64,000 bases of DNA from Sphingomonas sp. Mn802worker (lineage in GTDB: Bacteria > Pseudomonadota > Alphaproteobacteria > Sphingomonadales > Sphingomonadaceae): NCBI RefSeq assembly GCF_000382485.1, contig NZ_AORY01000004.1:248001-312000 (forward strand), read 5' to 3'. A program made the position numbers and the translations under genes. How positions within the stretch are numbered: position 1 is the first letter of the stretch; each line of letters opens with the position of its first letter. Positions 44,810 through 54,044 of the stretch are shown in pieces. The notes under the pieces were generated by a model. That model was not told the DNA's origin, did not search any database, and worked only from the letters and a program-made list of their open reading frames with translations.

Positions 44810-45154
44810 TTAGCGGCAGTAACGCGGGTTGTTCGACTTCTCGATCGCGTTGCCCGCAACCGCGCCGCCGACGCCGCCCAGCACGGTGCCGAGCGTACGG
44901 TCGCCACGCGTGTCGATCGTGCGGCCGAGCAGGCCACCCGCGATCGCGCCCACGATCGTGCCCGTCGTCCCGCCCGAGCAGCGACGATTATAGTTGTAGC
45001 GGCGGTTGTCGTAGCGACGGTCGTAATCACGGTACCCGTCGCGATAGCTGCGCTCGTACCGGTGACCATAGCGCTGCGCATCGGCGGCGACCGGCGCCAT
45101 CGCGGCAGTGCCCATCGCGAGGGCGGAGACGGCGAGGGTCAGATTCTTGAACAT
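44810..45154 (-). CDS. Glycine-zipper 2TM envelope protein
   Basis: A 114-residue secreted protein. MFKNLTLAVSALAMGTAAMA with cleavage near ADA-Q is the signal. A Y/R/D-rich segment (RYGHRYERSYRDGYRDYDRR) follows, then CSGGTTGTIVGAIAGGLLGR and DRTLGTVLGGVGGAVAGNAI, a glycine zipper with GxxxG spacing, and the tail NNPRYCR. Homologous in plan to the genes at 57939 and 59102: one cysteine before GGTTG, one in the last residues. Probably inserts in or associates with the outer membrane; function unknown. Confidence 0.85.
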   Translation of the reverse strand: MFKNLTLAVSALAMGTAAMAPVAADAQRYGHRYERSYRDGYRDYDRRYDNRRYNYNRRCSGGTTGTIVGAIAGGLLGRTIDTRGDRTLGTVLGGVGGAVAGNAIEKSNNPRYCR

Positions 45155-45327
45155 GGTACGAACTCCCGTTCTTCTTTGATTCTTCGCGGCGGGATCATCC
45201 CGTCGTTGAGGTGCTTATGGGTGATTCGCATTGAGCCGAGCCTGAATGCGCTCGTTATCGTTCGTTCATGCTCGCGGGCGGTTGCCGCGGGTAGGCGCGA
45301 CCGGCGCACACCCTTAAGGGAAGGCAG

Positions 45328-46290
45328 GTGAAATGGCCGTTCTCGATCGCGCTGGTGCTCGCCCTAGTTCCCGGCTGGAGCGGAACCGACCGGTTGCCGA
45401 TCATCGCCTCAGACGCGGTCGTTCATGCCGCTGCTTACGTGCCGGATGGTGGCTGGCCTCGTGGTATCGGCGCGTTGACGCCGATCGGGGCAGTGCGTCT
45501 GTGGTCGCGCGATCCGGCGTTCGGCGGCCTCTCAGCGCTATCGATAGACAGAGGCGTGGCGACGTTGCTGAGCGACGGCGGCAATTACGTACGCATCTCG
45601 ATCAGGCGTAACCGGATCGTCACGCACACGGCCGGCGCAGTGCCAGATGGTCCGGGCACCGGCTGGTCGAAGGAGACCCGCGATACCGAGTCGCTCGCGA
45701 TCGGTCCCGCGGGCGGACATGCCTGGGTCGGCTATGAGCGCGCGAATGCGATCTGGCGCTATTCAGCCGACCTCGGGCGAGTAGAGGCACACGCGAAGCC
45801 CGCCGCGATGCGCGAATGGCCGATGAACGGGGGTGCCGAATCGATGGTTCGTCTGAACGATGGTCGCTTCGTGGTGATCAGCGAGCAGGCGCGTGTGCAC
45901 GGAAAAGGGCGATTGCGGCAGGCGCTGCTCTTCGACGGTGATCCGACCGCGAAGGCGACGCGGGTGGCGAGGTTCCGCTACAGAGCACCGGACGGCTATA
46001 ATCCCAGCGATGCGACGGTGCTGCCGAACGGCGACCTTCTGGTGCTCAACCGCCGCTTCCACCGGCTGCGCTTCGATGTGGTGTTGGTGCGCATACCGCC
46101 CGCGGAAATCCGCGCCGGCGCCACCGTCCGAGGGGTCGAGATCGCGCGCTGGGGACCGCCGCTACTCGGCGAGAATCCTGAGGGGCTGGCAGTTACGCAG
46201 GAGGCCGGTCACACGATCTTGTGGATCGTCACCGACAATGATCTTGCCTGGTACCGCCCGACGTTGCTGATGAAGTTCCGCCTGAACTAG
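45328..46290 (+). CDS. Esterase-like / phytase-like beta-propeller protein
   Basis: A 320-residue exported protein with GTG start behind AAGGGAAGGCAG. VKWPFSIALVLALVPGWSG is the signal. The domain matches the phytase-like (esterase-like activity of phytase) family: FGGLSALSIDRGVATLLSDG, ESLAIGPAGGHAWVGYERAN, ESMVRLNDGRFVVISEQARV, GYNPSDATVLPNGDLLVLNR and ENPEGLAVTQEAG are propeller strands with the conserved acidic residues. The substrate is unknown. It is divergent from the glycine-zipper gene. Confidence 0.85.
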   Translation: MKWPFSIALVLALVPGWSGTDRLPIIASDAVVHAAAYVPDGGWPRGIGALTPIGAVRLWSRDPAFGGLSALSIDRGVATLLSDGGNYVRISIRRNRIVTHTAGAVPDGPGTGWSKETRDTESLAIGPAGGHAWVGYERANAIWRYSADLGRVEAHAKPAAMREWPMNGGAESMVRLNDGRFVVISEQARVHGKGRLRQALLFDGDPTAKATRVARFRYRAPDGYNPSDATVLPNGDLLVLNRRFHRLRFDVVLVRIPPAEIRAGATVRGVEIARWGPPLLGENPEGLAVTQEAGHTILWIVTDNDLAWYRPTLLMKFRLN

Positions 46291-46307
46291 ATCAGCCCAA
46301 CGCGAAG

Positions 46308-46335
46308 CGGCCTGCTACCTTGCGGTAGCAGGCCG
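46308..46335. terminator. Bidirectional terminator hairpin
   Basis: CGGCCTGCTACC pairs perfectly with GGTAGCAGGCCG around TTGC. It lies between the stops of the phytase-like gene and rpmB, which converge. The flanks are AA/TT-rich but short. Confidence 0.75.
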
Positions 46336-46359
46336 TTCGACACCGTCACGCTGGCGCGA

Positions 46360-46659
46360 TTAAGCCGCGACGGGCTCCGCAGCGCGCTTCTTAACGATCT
46401 CGCGCTTCAGGCGACGCGCCTTCAGCGACAGCTTCTCGTCGTTGGTCTTGACCAGCCAATTGTCGAGCCCGCCGTTGTGCTCGACCGAGCGCAGGCCGTT
46501 GGTCGACACGCGCAGCCGCACCGAGCGGTCAAGCGAATCGGAGATCAAAGTGACGTTCTGCAGATTCGGCAGGAACGTGCGCTTGGTCTTGTTGTTGGCG
46601 TGGGAAACGTTGTTACCCACCTGCCGGCCCTTGCCGGTCAGCTCGCAAATGCGCGACAT
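46360..46659 (-). CDS. rpmB: Large ribosomal subunit protein bL28
   Basis: A 99-residue ribosomal protein starting [40 protein letters not shown] and [20 protein letters not shown] are conserved. The alanine/valine-ended tail ([10 protein letters not shown]) is usual for alphaproteobacteria. ATG 46659 follows ATTTCAACC without a strong ribosome site. The frame continues further upstream but is not coding there. Confidence 0.96.
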   Translation of the reverse strand: MSRICELTGKGRQVGNNVSHANNKTKRTFLPNLQNVTLISDSLDRSVRLRVSTNGLRSVEHNGGLDNWLVKTNDEKLSLKARRLKREIVKKRAAEPVAA

Positions 46660-46818
46660 GGTTGAAATCCTGAAATACGGTTGCCCGGAAAGCCGGTGCC
46701 GATAGTGGCGATCCGGCACGAGGTCAAGGCGGCAGCGCGTTGTGCTTCCCTGATAACGCTGCAACCCGCGCCGACAAAGCGCGTTGTTGCGGTAGCGAAT
46801 CGATGGGGAGAAAGAATC

Positions 46819-47055
46819 ATGCGCGCTTTTCTGGTCATGCTGGGCATCGTCGCGCTGGCGATCCTCGCCGCGATGCTGACGGGTTTCCTGCGCTTCGATC
46901 AAACCCAGCCCGCGCAGCTGCCGCGGCTTGAAGGCGGGCAGGCGCCGAAGTTCAACGCCGACGTCGGCCGCATCTCGGTCGGCACCGAAAACAAGACGGT
47001 CGCCGTGCCCGACGTGAAGGTGCAGAAGCCGGGCGAGCCCGCAACTCAGCAGTAA
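46819..47055 (+). CDS. Small membrane-anchored protein
   Basis: A 78-residue protein starting [20 protein letters not shown]. One N-terminal hydrophobic helix (3-22) acts as anchor or uncleaved signal; the rest ([40 protein letters not shown]) is polar and likely periplasmic. ATG 46819 is behind GGGGAGAAAGA. No family recognised. It precedes tadA by 43 bases. Confidence 0.65.
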   Translation: MRAFLVMLGIVALAILAAMLTGFLRFDQTQPAQLPRLEGGQAPKFNADVGRISVGTENKTVAVPDVKVQKPGEPATQQ

Positions 47056-47098
47056 GCGCCGCTTCCATCGCGCCGCCGATTGCGCCACGGCGGCGCGC

Positions 47099-47548
47099 AT
47101 GTTCCCGCTGCTCCCTTCAATGCGCGCCGCGCTGGATGCTGCCGCAGCGGCAGCGCGGGCGGGCGAGGTACCGGTCGGAGCGGTGGTGGTCCATGCCGGT
47201 GCGATCGTGGCAGTCGCTGCCAATGCGCCGCGCGCGCTGCTCGATCCGACGGCGCACGCCGAGATCCTGGCTATTCGCCAGGCGGCGCAGCAGCTCCAGC
47301 GTGATCGCCTGGGTGACTGCGACCTGTGGGTGACGCTGGAGCCTTGCGCGATGTGCGCGGGCGCGATCGCTCACGCGCGCATCGCGCGGCTCTACTACGG
47401 TGCGGACGACGAGAAGGGCGGGGCGGTAGCGCATGGCGCACGCTTCTTCGCGCAGCCGACCTGCCATCATCGCCCGGAGGTGTTCGCCGGGATCGGTGAG
47501 CGCGAGGCGTCTGCGCTGCTGCGCGACTTCTTTGCGGCACGCCGCTGA
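47099..47548 (+). CDS. tadA: tRNA-specific adenosine deaminase-like protein
   Basis: A 149-residue cytidine-deaminase-fold enzyme. Zinc-site motifs HAEIL (about residue 56) and [14 protein letters not shown] (about 85) are complete. It starts [20 protein letters not shown]. TadA makes inosine at the wobble base of tRNA-Arg. [12 protein letters not shown] and [10 protein letters not shown] follow the family pattern. A related guanine or cytosine deaminase is a less likely alternative. Confidence 0.88.
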   Translation: MFPLLPSMRAALDAAAAAARAGEVPVGAVVVHAGAIVAVAANAPRALLDPTAHAEILAIRQAAQQLQRDRLGDCDLWVTLEPCAMCAGAIAHARIARLYYGADDEKGGAVAHGARFFAQPTCHHRPEVFAGIGEREASALLRDFFAARR

Positions 47549-47697
47549 GAGATCGTAGCTGATGAGGTGCGGGGGCGAGGTCTGAATGGCACGCCGAGAC
47601 GGTTGATGGAGCCAAAATCGTGCGCCGCCGGCGCATCTGCCCGGCAAACACCGCGGCTACGCTCATGCCGGATCAGTCGCTCGACGCAGTCTGAACC

Positions 47698-47734
47698 AAA
47701 AAAAGGAGCGGCGTGATCGTGACCACGCCGCTCC
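47698..47734 (-). terminator. Intrinsic terminator of the OmpA-like gene
   Basis: On the minus strand GGAGCGGCGTG pairs perfectly with CACGCCGCTCC around an eight-base loop, followed by TTTTTTT. It ends the OmpA-like transcript 24 bases after its stop. Confidence 0.93.
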
Positions 47735-47758
47735 GATGTCGTCGATCGCCAACCCGCG

Positions 47759-48442
47759 TCAGCGCGGCGGCAGGTCGCTCTGCGAGATCGGAACGACCTT
47801 GATCTCGACGCGGCGGTTCGCCGCGCGGCCCTGCTCGGTCTCGTTCGATTCGATCGGCTGCGTCTTGCCGAAGCCGCGGGTCGCGATGCGCGCCGACTGG
47901 ACGCCGTGGCTCGACAGGTAATCGGCGACCGACACCGCGCGGCGCTCCGACAGATCCTGGTTGTAGGCGTCGCTGCCGGTCGAATCGGTGTGGCCGTACA
48001 CGTCGATATAGGTCTGCGGGTAATCGGCGAGCACCGAAGATACTTTGTCGAGCGTGCCGCGGAACTGCGGCTGCACGTTGGCCGAATTGTAGGCGAAGTT
48101 GATGCCCGACGGGATGTTGAGCAGCAGGTCGTCGCCCTGGCGCACTACTTCCACGTCGGTGCCCGCAGTGCGCGCGCGCATCTCGCGCTCCTGCTTGTCC
48201 ATGTACGCGCCGATGCCCGCACCCGCGATGCCGCCCAGCCCTGCGCCGATGATCTTCTCGGTTCGGTCGCGACGCCCGCCGACCAGGTCACCCAGCAGAT
48301 AGCCGCCCAGTGCGCCGCCGATGCCGCCGATCGCGGTCTTGCTGATCCGGCGCTCGCCCGTATCGGGGTCGGTGGTGCAGGCAGCGGTGGTGACCAGCGA
48401 CAGCGTCGCCGCGGCGGCGAGGAACTTGGACGGCAGCTTCAT
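47759..48442 (-). CDS. OmpA-family lipoprotein with glycine zipper
   Basis: A 227-residue protein starting MKLPSKFLAAAATLSLVTTA with lipobox TTAAC at about residue 22. A glycine-zipper stretch (GGIGGALGGYLLGDLVGGRR, GAGLGGIAGAGIGAYMDKQ) follows. The C-terminal OmpA domain has IDVYGHTDSTGSDAYNQDLS, SERRAVSVADYLSSHGV and GRAANRRVEIKVVP, which bind peptidoglycan. It probably tethers the outer membrane to the cell wall. GGGAGAAG precedes the ATG. Confidence 0.92.
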   Translation of the reverse strand: MKLPSKFLAAAATLSLVTTAACTTDPDTGERRISKTAIGGIGGALGGYLLGDLVGGRRDRTEKIIGAGLGGIAGAGIGAYMDKQEREMRARTAGTDVEVVRQGDDLLLNIPSGINFAYNSANVQPQFRGTLDKVSSVLADYPQTYIDVYGHTDSTGSDAYNQDLSERRAVSVADYLSSHGVQSARIATRGFGKTQPIESNETEQGRAANRRVEIKVVPISQSDLPPR

Positions 48443-48651
48443 TCTTCTCCCTTTCATGAAGTCTGTTGAAAACAGGCCATGCGACCGAAACGGGACGATG
48501 GCGGCGATTGTTCCGCCTATGAACCGAACGGGCACGCACTGAACAGGCGCGGCTGAACGTCCGATGACGGGCGGCGTACGGCGCAACGTGGGCGCGCGTA
48601 CGATAAAGCGATTGTTCGTGGCTCCATTTGCCGCCAATGGTGACCGCAGCC

Positions 48652-49947
48652 ATGTTACCGCCGTACCCCTGGTTCGACGTCCTGATCATTCTCGCGCTGG
48701 TCGCGTTGAATGGCATCTTTGCGATGAGTGAGCTCGCGATCGTGTCCGTGCGCAAGGCGCGGCTGGAGGCGATGGCGCGGAGCGGGCGACGCGGTGCCGC
48801 CGCCGCAATCAAGCTCGCGTCCGATCCCGGCAAGTTCCTGTCGACGGTCCAGATCGGCATCACGCTGATCGGCATCCTGGCCGGCGCATACTCGGGCGCG
48901 AGCCTCGGCACGCCGACCGCGGCGCGGCTGGAGGCGCTTGGGCTGTCGCACCAGACCGCGGAAACGGTCGGCTTCGCGCTCGTCATCGGGCTGACCACCT
49001 ATGCTTCGCTGATCATCGGTGAACTGGTGCCGAAACAGATCGCGCTGCGTGCTCCTGAGGCGATCGCGAGCGTGGTGGCGCTGCCGATGACCTATATCGC
49101 CACCGCCACCAAGCCGCTCGGCTGGCTGCTCGACGGCAGCAGCGCGCTGATCTTCAAGCTGCTGCGGCTCAACCGCGAGAACGAGGATCAGGTTACCGCC
49201 GAGGAACTGCACCTGATCGTCGCGGAGGCGAGCAAGTCGGGCGTGATCGAGGAGCATGAACGCTCGATCATCTCGGGCGTGGTGCGGCTCGCCGATCGTC
49301 CGGTGCGCGAGGTGATGACGCCGCGCACCGATGTCGACTGGATCGACATGACGCTGGGCGAGGCGGAGCTGCGCGCAAAACTGCTTGCATCGCCGCACAG
49401 TCGCCTGCCGGTGGGCGATGGATCGATCGACGCGGTCGTCGGCGTGGTGCAGGCGCGCGACGTGGCGGCGGCGCTGTTCCGTGGCGAGCCGCTCGATCTT
49501 GCGACCTTGGTGCGAAAGGCACCCGTTGTAGTCGACCAGATCGACGCAATGGACGCGCTCGATGCGCTGCGCCGTGCCGACGTGCCGATGGCGCTGATCC
49601 ACGACGAATACGGACATTTCGAGGGTGTGGTGACGCCCGCCAACCTGCTCGCCGCGATCGCGGGCGAGTTCGCGTCCGACGCCGATCCCGACGAAGCGCC
49701 CAACGTGGTCGAGCGCGACGACGGTTCGCTGCTGGTCGCGGGCACGATGGCGGCGGATGCGCTGGCGGAGCGGCTCGGGATCGATCTGCCCGACGACCGC
49801 GACTATGCGACGGTCGCCGGCCTCGCGCTAGCCGCCTTCCGCAAGCTGCCGGACGAGGGCGAGCATTTCGAGGAACAGGGCTGGCGCTTCGAGGTCGTCG
49901 ACCTCGACGGTCGTCGCATCGACAAATTGCTGGTCAGCGCGGCCTGA
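48652..49947 (+). CDS. CNNM/CorC-type hemolysin family transporter protein
   Basis: A 431-residue protein. PWFDVLIILALVALNGIFAM begins a CNNM membrane domain with four helices and FAMSELAIVSVRKARLEAMA. VREVMTPRTDVDWIDMTLGE starts the CBS pair, and LVAGTMAADALAERLGIDLP is the C-terminal CorC/HlyC domain. The family exports Mg2+/Co2+. The start is ATG 48652, 48637 or TTG 48628; none has a strong ribosome site. Confidence 0.9.
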   Translation: MLPPYPWFDVLIILALVALNGIFAMSELAIVSVRKARLEAMARSGRRGAAAAIKLASDPGKFLSTVQIGITLIGILAGAYSGASLGTPTAARLEALGLSHQTAETVGFALVIGLTTYASLIIGELVPKQIALRAPEAIASVVALPMTYIATATKPLGWLLDGSSALIFKLLRLNRENEDQVTAEELHLIVAEASKSGVIEEHERSIISGVVRLADRPVREVMTPRTDVDWIDMTLGEAELRAKLLASPHSRLPVGDGSIDAVVGVVQARDVAAALFRGEPLDLATLVRKAPVVVDQIDAMDALDALRRADVPMALIHDEYGHFEGVVTPANLLAAIAGEFASDADPDEAPNVVERDDGSLLVAGTMAADALAERLGIDLPDDRDYATVAGLALAAFRKLPDEGEHFEEQGWRFEVVDLDGRRIDKLLVSAA

Positions 49948-49993
49948 ACGCGCGCTGCCGAGACTGAGGGAACACGCATGAAGACCCGTCCCC

Positions 49994-51100
49994 GTGAAGA
50001 CTAGGGCAGCCGTCGCGTTCGAGGCGAAGAAGCCGCTTGAGATCGTCGAGCTCGACCTCGAAGGGCCGAAGGCCGGCGAGGTGCTGGTCGAGATCATGGC
50101 GACGGGCATCTGCCACACCGACGCCTACACGCTCGACGGGTTGGACAGCGAGGGCCTGTTTCCCAGCGTGCTGGGGCACGAGGGTGCCGGGATCGTGCGC
50201 GAGGTCGGTGCAGGCGTGACCAGCGTCGCGCCCGGCGATCACGTCATCCCGCTTTACACCCCCGAATGTCGCCAGTGTAAGTCGTGTCTGAGCCAGAAGA
50301 CCAACCTGTGCACCGCGATTCGCGCCACGCAAGGCAAGGGGCTGATGCCCGACGGCACGACGCGCTTCTCGTACAAGGGGCAGCCGATCTTCCATTACAT
50401 GGGTTGTTCGACGTTCTCGAACTTCACGGTGCTGCCCGAGATCGCGGTGGCGAAGATCCGCACCGATGCGCCGTTCGACACCAGCTGCTACGTCGGCTGC
50501 GGCGTGACGACGGGTGTCGGCGCGGTGGTGAACACCGCCAAGGTAGAGCCGGGCGCGACCGTGATCGTGTTCGGGCTGGGCGGCATCGGGCTGAATGTAA
50601 TCCAGGGCGCGAAGCTCGCCGGCGCACTCCACATCATCGGTGTCGACATTAATCCCGACCGTGAGGAGTGGGGCCGCCGCTTCGGCATGACCGCGTTCGT
50701 CAATCCCCGCGATGTCGGCGACGTCGTCCAGCACCTGATCGCGATGACCGATGGCGGCGGCGACTATACCTTTGACTGCACCGGCAACACGGTCGTGATG
50801 CGTCAGGCGCTCGAGTGCGCGCACCGCGGCTGGGGCGAGTCGATCGTCATCGGCGTGGCGGAAGCAGGCAAGGAGATCGCGACGCGTCCGTTCCAGCTCG
50901 TCACCGGACGCGTCTGGCGCGGCACCGCGTTCGGCGGCGCGCGCGGGCGCACCGACACGCCGAAGATCGTCGACTGGTACATGAACGGTCTGATCGAGAT
51001 CGATCCGATGATCACGCACCGCCTCAGCCTCGACGAGATCAACAAGGGCTTCGACCTGATGCATGCGGGCGAGTCGATCCGCAGCGTGGTGATCTACTGA
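49994..51100 (+). CDS. frmA: S-(hydroxymethyl)glutathione dehydrogenase (class III ADH)
   Basis: A 368-residue zinc alcohol dehydrogenase that oxidises S-hydroxymethylglutathione, formed from formaldehyde. [20 protein letters not shown] and [20 protein letters not shown] hold the catalytic zinc ligands; [15 protein letters not shown] is the structural zinc site; [18 protein letters not shown] the NAD loop. It starts with GTG ([11 protein letters not shown]). A 9-codon frame with its own ribosome site (ATG 49978) overlaps the start. First of a frmA-VOC-fghA operon. Confidence 0.95.
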   Translation: MKTRAAVAFEAKKPLEIVELDLEGPKAGEVLVEIMATGICHTDAYTLDGLDSEGLFPSVLGHEGAGIVREVGAGVTSVAPGDHVIPLYTPECRQCKSCLSQKTNLCTAIRATQGKGLMPDGTTRFSYKGQPIFHYMGCSTFSNFTVLPEIAVAKIRTDAPFDTSCYVGCGVTTGVGAVVNTAKVEPGATVIVFGLGGIGLNVIQGAKLAGALHIIGVDINPDREEWGRRFGMTAFVNPRDVGDVVQHLIAMTDGGGDYTFDCTGNTVVMRQALECAHRGWGESIVIGVAEAGKEIATRPFQLVTGRVWRGTAFGGARGRTDTPKIVDWYMNGLIEIDPMITHRLSLDEINKGFDLMHAGESIRSVVIY

Positions 51101-51135
51101 CGCCGCCGATGTAGCTACAAAGAAGGAGAGTGACG

Positions 51136-51525
51136 ATGTTCAGCCACATGATGATCGGATCGAACGATCTCGATCGATCCAAGAAGTTCTACGATGCGCT
51201 GTTCGCCTCGCTCGGCGGCAAGCCCGGCTTCCAGGATCCGAAGGGCCGGCTGATCTACCGCCATGACGGCGCGACGTTCATGGTCACAAAGCCGATCGAT
51301 GGCGAAGCGGCGACGCACGGCAACGGCAGCACGATCGGTTTCCAGGTCACCGGCCCCGAGCAGGCGCACGCGTGGCACGAGGCGGGTGTCGCCGCGGGGG
51401 GCACCGCGATCGAGGACGCGCCGGGCGTGCGCAGCGGCGGCGGCATGAGCCTGTATCTCGCCTATCTGCGGGATCCCGACGGCAACAAGCTGTGCGCGCT
51501 GCACCGGATGCCGGCAGAAGCGTGA
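51136..51525 (+). CDS. VOC-family (glyoxalase/bleomycin resistance) protein
   Basis: A 129-residue vicinal-oxygen-chelate domain protein starting MFSHMMIGSNDLDRSKKFYD behind GAAGGAGAGTG. Two beta-alpha-beta-beta-beta repeats are visible, with metal-ligand candidates in FSHMMIG (H), and SLYLAYLRDPDGNKLCAL (E/Q position replaced by D/N). Its place between frmA and fghA suggests a role in glutathione-adduct chemistry or formaldehyde detoxification, by inference. Confidence 0.88.
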   Translation: MFSHMMIGSNDLDRSKKFYDALFASLGGKPGFQDPKGRLIYRHDGATFMVTKPIDGEAATHGNGSTIGFQVTGPEQAHAWHEAGVAAGGTAIEDAPGVRSGGGMSLYLAYLRDPDGNKLCALHRMPAEA

Positions 51526-51545
51526 GCGAGGCGGGTGCAGCTTCG

Positions 51546-52391
51546 ATGAGCTTGGCGGCCGGGCTGGAGACCGTCTCGACTACCCGGTCGCACGGCGGGG
51601 TGCAGGGCGTGTACCGCCATGCCTCCGCCGCGACCGGCACGACGATGACCTTCTCGGTCTTCGTGCCCGACCATGCGCCGGGCGAGCGGCTGCCCGTCAT
51701 CTGGTATCTGTCGGGGCTGACCTGCACCCACGCCAACGTGACCGACAAGGGCGAGTTTCGCGCCGCCTGTGCCGAGCACCGCGTCATCTTCGTCGCGCCT
51801 GACACCAGTCCGCGTGGGCAAGACGTGCCCGACGAGGATGCGTGGGATTTCGGCCAAGGCGCGGGCTTCTACGTCGATGCGACGCAGGCGCCCTGGTCGG
51901 CCAACTTCGCGATGTGGAGCTACGTGACCGAGGAACTGCCGGCACTCGTCGCGGCGTCGTTCCCGGTCGACATGGCGCGGCAGGGGATCACCGGCCATTC
52001 GATGGGCGGGCACGGCGCACTGACGATCGCGTTGACCGATCCGGCGCGCTTCCGCTCGGTGTCCGCCTTCGCGCCGATCGTCGCACCGACGCAGGTCCCG
52101 TGGGGCAGCGCGCTAGACCGCTATCTGGGCGACGACGCGCATGCCAAGCGGCGCCACGATGCGGTGGCGTTGATCGAGGACGGCGCGCGTGTCGCCGAAC
52201 TGCTGGTCGATCAAGGCGAGGCGGACAATTTCCTGGCAGAGCAGCTGCGCCCCGAGTTGCTGCAGCGCGCCTGCGCCGATGCGGGCATCGCGCTCGAGCT
52301 CAGGATGCAGCCGGGCTACGATCACAGCTATCTGTTCGTGTCGACGTTCATGGCCGATCATATCGCCTGGCACGCCGCGCGATTGCGATAG
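51546..52391 (+). CDS. fghA: S-formylglutathione hydrolase
   Basis: A 281-residue alpha/beta hydrolase that splits S-formylglutathione to formate and glutathione. The nucleophile is in ITGHSMGGHGALTIALTDPA (about residue 150); the aspartate lies in GEADNFL and the histidine in PGYDHSYLFVSTFMADH. WYLSGLTCTHANVTDKGEFR and APDTSPRGQDVPDEDAWDFG are family blocks. The start is ATG 51546, or GTG 51522 overlapping the VOC stop. It completes the pathway begun by FrmA. Confidence 0.95.
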   Translation: MSLAAGLETVSTTRSHGGVQGVYRHASAATGTTMTFSVFVPDHAPGERLPVIWYLSGLTCTHANVTDKGEFRAACAEHRVIFVAPDTSPRGQDVPDEDAWDFGQGAGFYVDATQAPWSANFAMWSYVTEELPALVAASFPVDMARQGITGHSMGGHGALTIALTDPARFRSVSAFAPIVAPTQVPWGSALDRYLGDDAHAKRRHDAVALIEDGARVAELLVDQGEADNFLAEQLRPELLQRACADAGIALELRMQPGYDHSYLFVSTFMADHIAWHAARLR

Positions 52392-52487
52392 CGCAGAGCG
52401 TGTCCATGCGGCCACGACGCCGCCGAACCGTACCGGCACCCGCCCGCGCGACTTGACGCGGCGGCAACGCACAGGCCACACGCACGC

Positions 52488-53144
52488 ATGGACGGCACCT
52501 CCCACGCAGACCCCCACAATTTCAAGCGACGCGGCGTGTTGTTCGTGCTGTCGTCACCCTCGGGCGCGGGCAAGTCGACGATCGCGCGCAAATTGCTGGC
52601 GAGCGAGCCCGAACTGTCGCTGTCGGTGTCGGCCACCACGCGCGCGATCCGGCCGGGCGAAGAGGATGGGCGCGACTATCACTTCGTCTCGCTCGATCGC
52701 TTCCGCGAGATGGTGTCGGCGCACGAGTTTCTCGAATGGGCGCATGTCTTCGACCAGCGTTACGGCACGCCGCGCGGCCCGGTCGAGGACATGCTCGCCG
52801 CGGGCAAGGACGTCCTGTTCGACATCGATTGGCAGGGCGCGCAGCAGTTGCACCAGATCGCAGGCGGCGACGTGGTCCGCGTCTTCATCCTGCCGCCGTC
52901 GATGGAAGAACTGCACAAGCGGCTGCTCAACCGCAACACCGACGCGATCGAGGTGATCGATCGCCGCATGGCGCGCGCGTCGAACGAGATCAGCCACTGG
53001 GATGGTTACGACTATGTGCTGGTCAACGACGACGTCGAGCAATGTTTCGCGCACGTCCGCACCATCCTCGCGGCGGAGCGATTGAAGCGCTCGCGCCAGA
53101 CCGGTCTGATCGGCTTCATCCGCAAGCTGCGCACGCCCGCCTGA
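52488..53144 (+). CDS. gmk: Guanylate kinase
   Basis: A 218-residue kinase of GMP. LFVLSSPSGAGKSTIARKLL is the P-loop (about residue 25), SVSATTRAIRPGEEDGRDYH the GMP-binding part and KDVLFDIDWQGAQQLHQIAG the later motif. RRMARASNEISHWDGYDYVL covers the lid and sensor. Its N-terminus is about ten residues longer than E. coli Gmk. No strong ribosome site. Confidence 0.96.
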   Translation: MDGTSHADPHNFKRRGVLFVLSSPSGAGKSTIARKLLASEPELSLSVSATTRAIRPGEEDGRDYHFVSLDRFREMVSAHEFLEWAHVFDQRYGTPRGPVEDMLAAGKDVLFDIDWQGAQQLHQIAGGDVVRVFILPPSMEELHKRLLNRNTDAIEVIDRRMARASNEISHWDGYDYVLVNDDVEQCFAHVRTILAAERLKRSRQTGLIGFIRKLRTPA

Positions 53145-53160
53145 ACGGCGAGCGCCCGGA

Positions 53161-53841
53161 TCACAGTAGCGAGAGGAAGCACACGGCGGCGTCGAACTCG
53201 CGTCGCTTGTGCGCGCGCGCTTGCGTGGCGAGGCTGTCCTCGCCCCACAACTCCGCCTGCCAGTCCTCGTCGACATGCGCGGCGTTCCACAGCGTGTCGG
53301 CGTCGATGGCGCCTTCCGCCAGCGCGAGCGTGCCGACCAAAGTGCCGGTGATCGTCACCATCGGCGACAGTGGCACCAGTGCGAAGGCATCGCGCGCCTT
53401 CACCGCGTCGCTTAGCCGCTGGACCGTCGCAGCGGGCTGCGCATGGTGGACGATGCCGGCGACCGGCTCGAAATGCACGTCGTAGCGGTCGCGCGCCCAC
53501 TCCAGCAGCGGATCCCACTTGGCCGATTGTCGCGCCACCAACTCGGGCGGCTGATCGGCACGGTAGTAGAGCAGGTCGCTGTCGGCATAGGCGGCGAGCC
53601 CTTGTGCGAATGCCTCTATGTCGGGCGCGACGCGATCGATCGCGGCATTGGCGAGACCCGTCAGCGGCATCGCGCGTGGATCGACCATCTCACCCACGCT
53701 GCGCCATTCACCGGCGACCGCGTCGGCAAGCTCTACGCTCGGCAGCGCCAGTGCCGCGCGTCCGGGCGTGCGAACAGGGCGATCGTCGAGCCGGATGACA
53801 CCGTCACCATCGATCGCGACCTCGCGCCAGAACCGCTTCAC
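53161..53841 (-). CDS. ATP12-family ATP synthase assembly chaperone
   Basis: A 226-residue protein starting (GTG 53841) KRFWREVAIDGDGVIRLDDR. RPVRTPGRAALALPSVELAD, MPLTGLANAAIDRVAPDIEA, SDLLYYRADQPPELVARQSA and WDPLLEWARDRYDVHFEPVA are ATP12 blocks; the mitochondrial ATP12 helps assemble F1 alpha subunit. Its GTG overlaps the stop of the small membrane gene upstream (GTGA). Shared operon with the HAD phosphatase, as in other sphingomonads. Confidence 0.92.
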   Translation of the reverse strand: MKRFWREVAIDGDGVIRLDDRPVRTPGRAALALPSVELADAVAGEWRSVGEMVDPRAMPLTGLANAAIDRVAPDIEAFAQGLAAYADSDLLYYRADQPPELVARQSAKWDPLLEWARDRYDVHFEPVAGIVHHAQPAATVQRLSDAVKARDAFALVPLSPMVTITGTLVGTLALAEGAIDADTLWNAAHVDEDWQAELWGEDSLATQARAHKRREFDAAVCFLSLL

Positions 53842-54044
53842 TGCGGCGACCGCCAGCGTGCGGCGAGCGCCTTGGGCACCGTCGCCAGCATCCACAATGC
53901 GGCGAGCACGATCGCGACACCCAGCACTTTTGGTCCGGTGGTCTCCGCCCGCCCGGTCAGGATCACGCCGAGCACCGCGCCGAAGCTACCGGCGATGCGC
54001 ACCCCGGTGATCGCCGCCCAGCGTGGGCCTGCGGGATCGCTCAT
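53838..54044 (-). CDS. Small membrane protein between HAD and atp12
   Basis: A 68-residue protein starting MSDPAGPRWAAITGVRIAGS. Two hydrophobic segments (about 10-28 and 38-56, VLGVAIVLAALWMLATVPKA). Both ends overlap neighbours by 4 bases (ATGA with the HAD gene, GTGA with atp12), which supports it as a real coupled gene. No family recognised. Confidence 0.7.
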   Translation of the reverse strand: MSDPAGPRWAAITGVRIAGSFGAVLGVILTGRAETTGPKVLGVAIVLAALWMLATVPKALAARWRSPQ

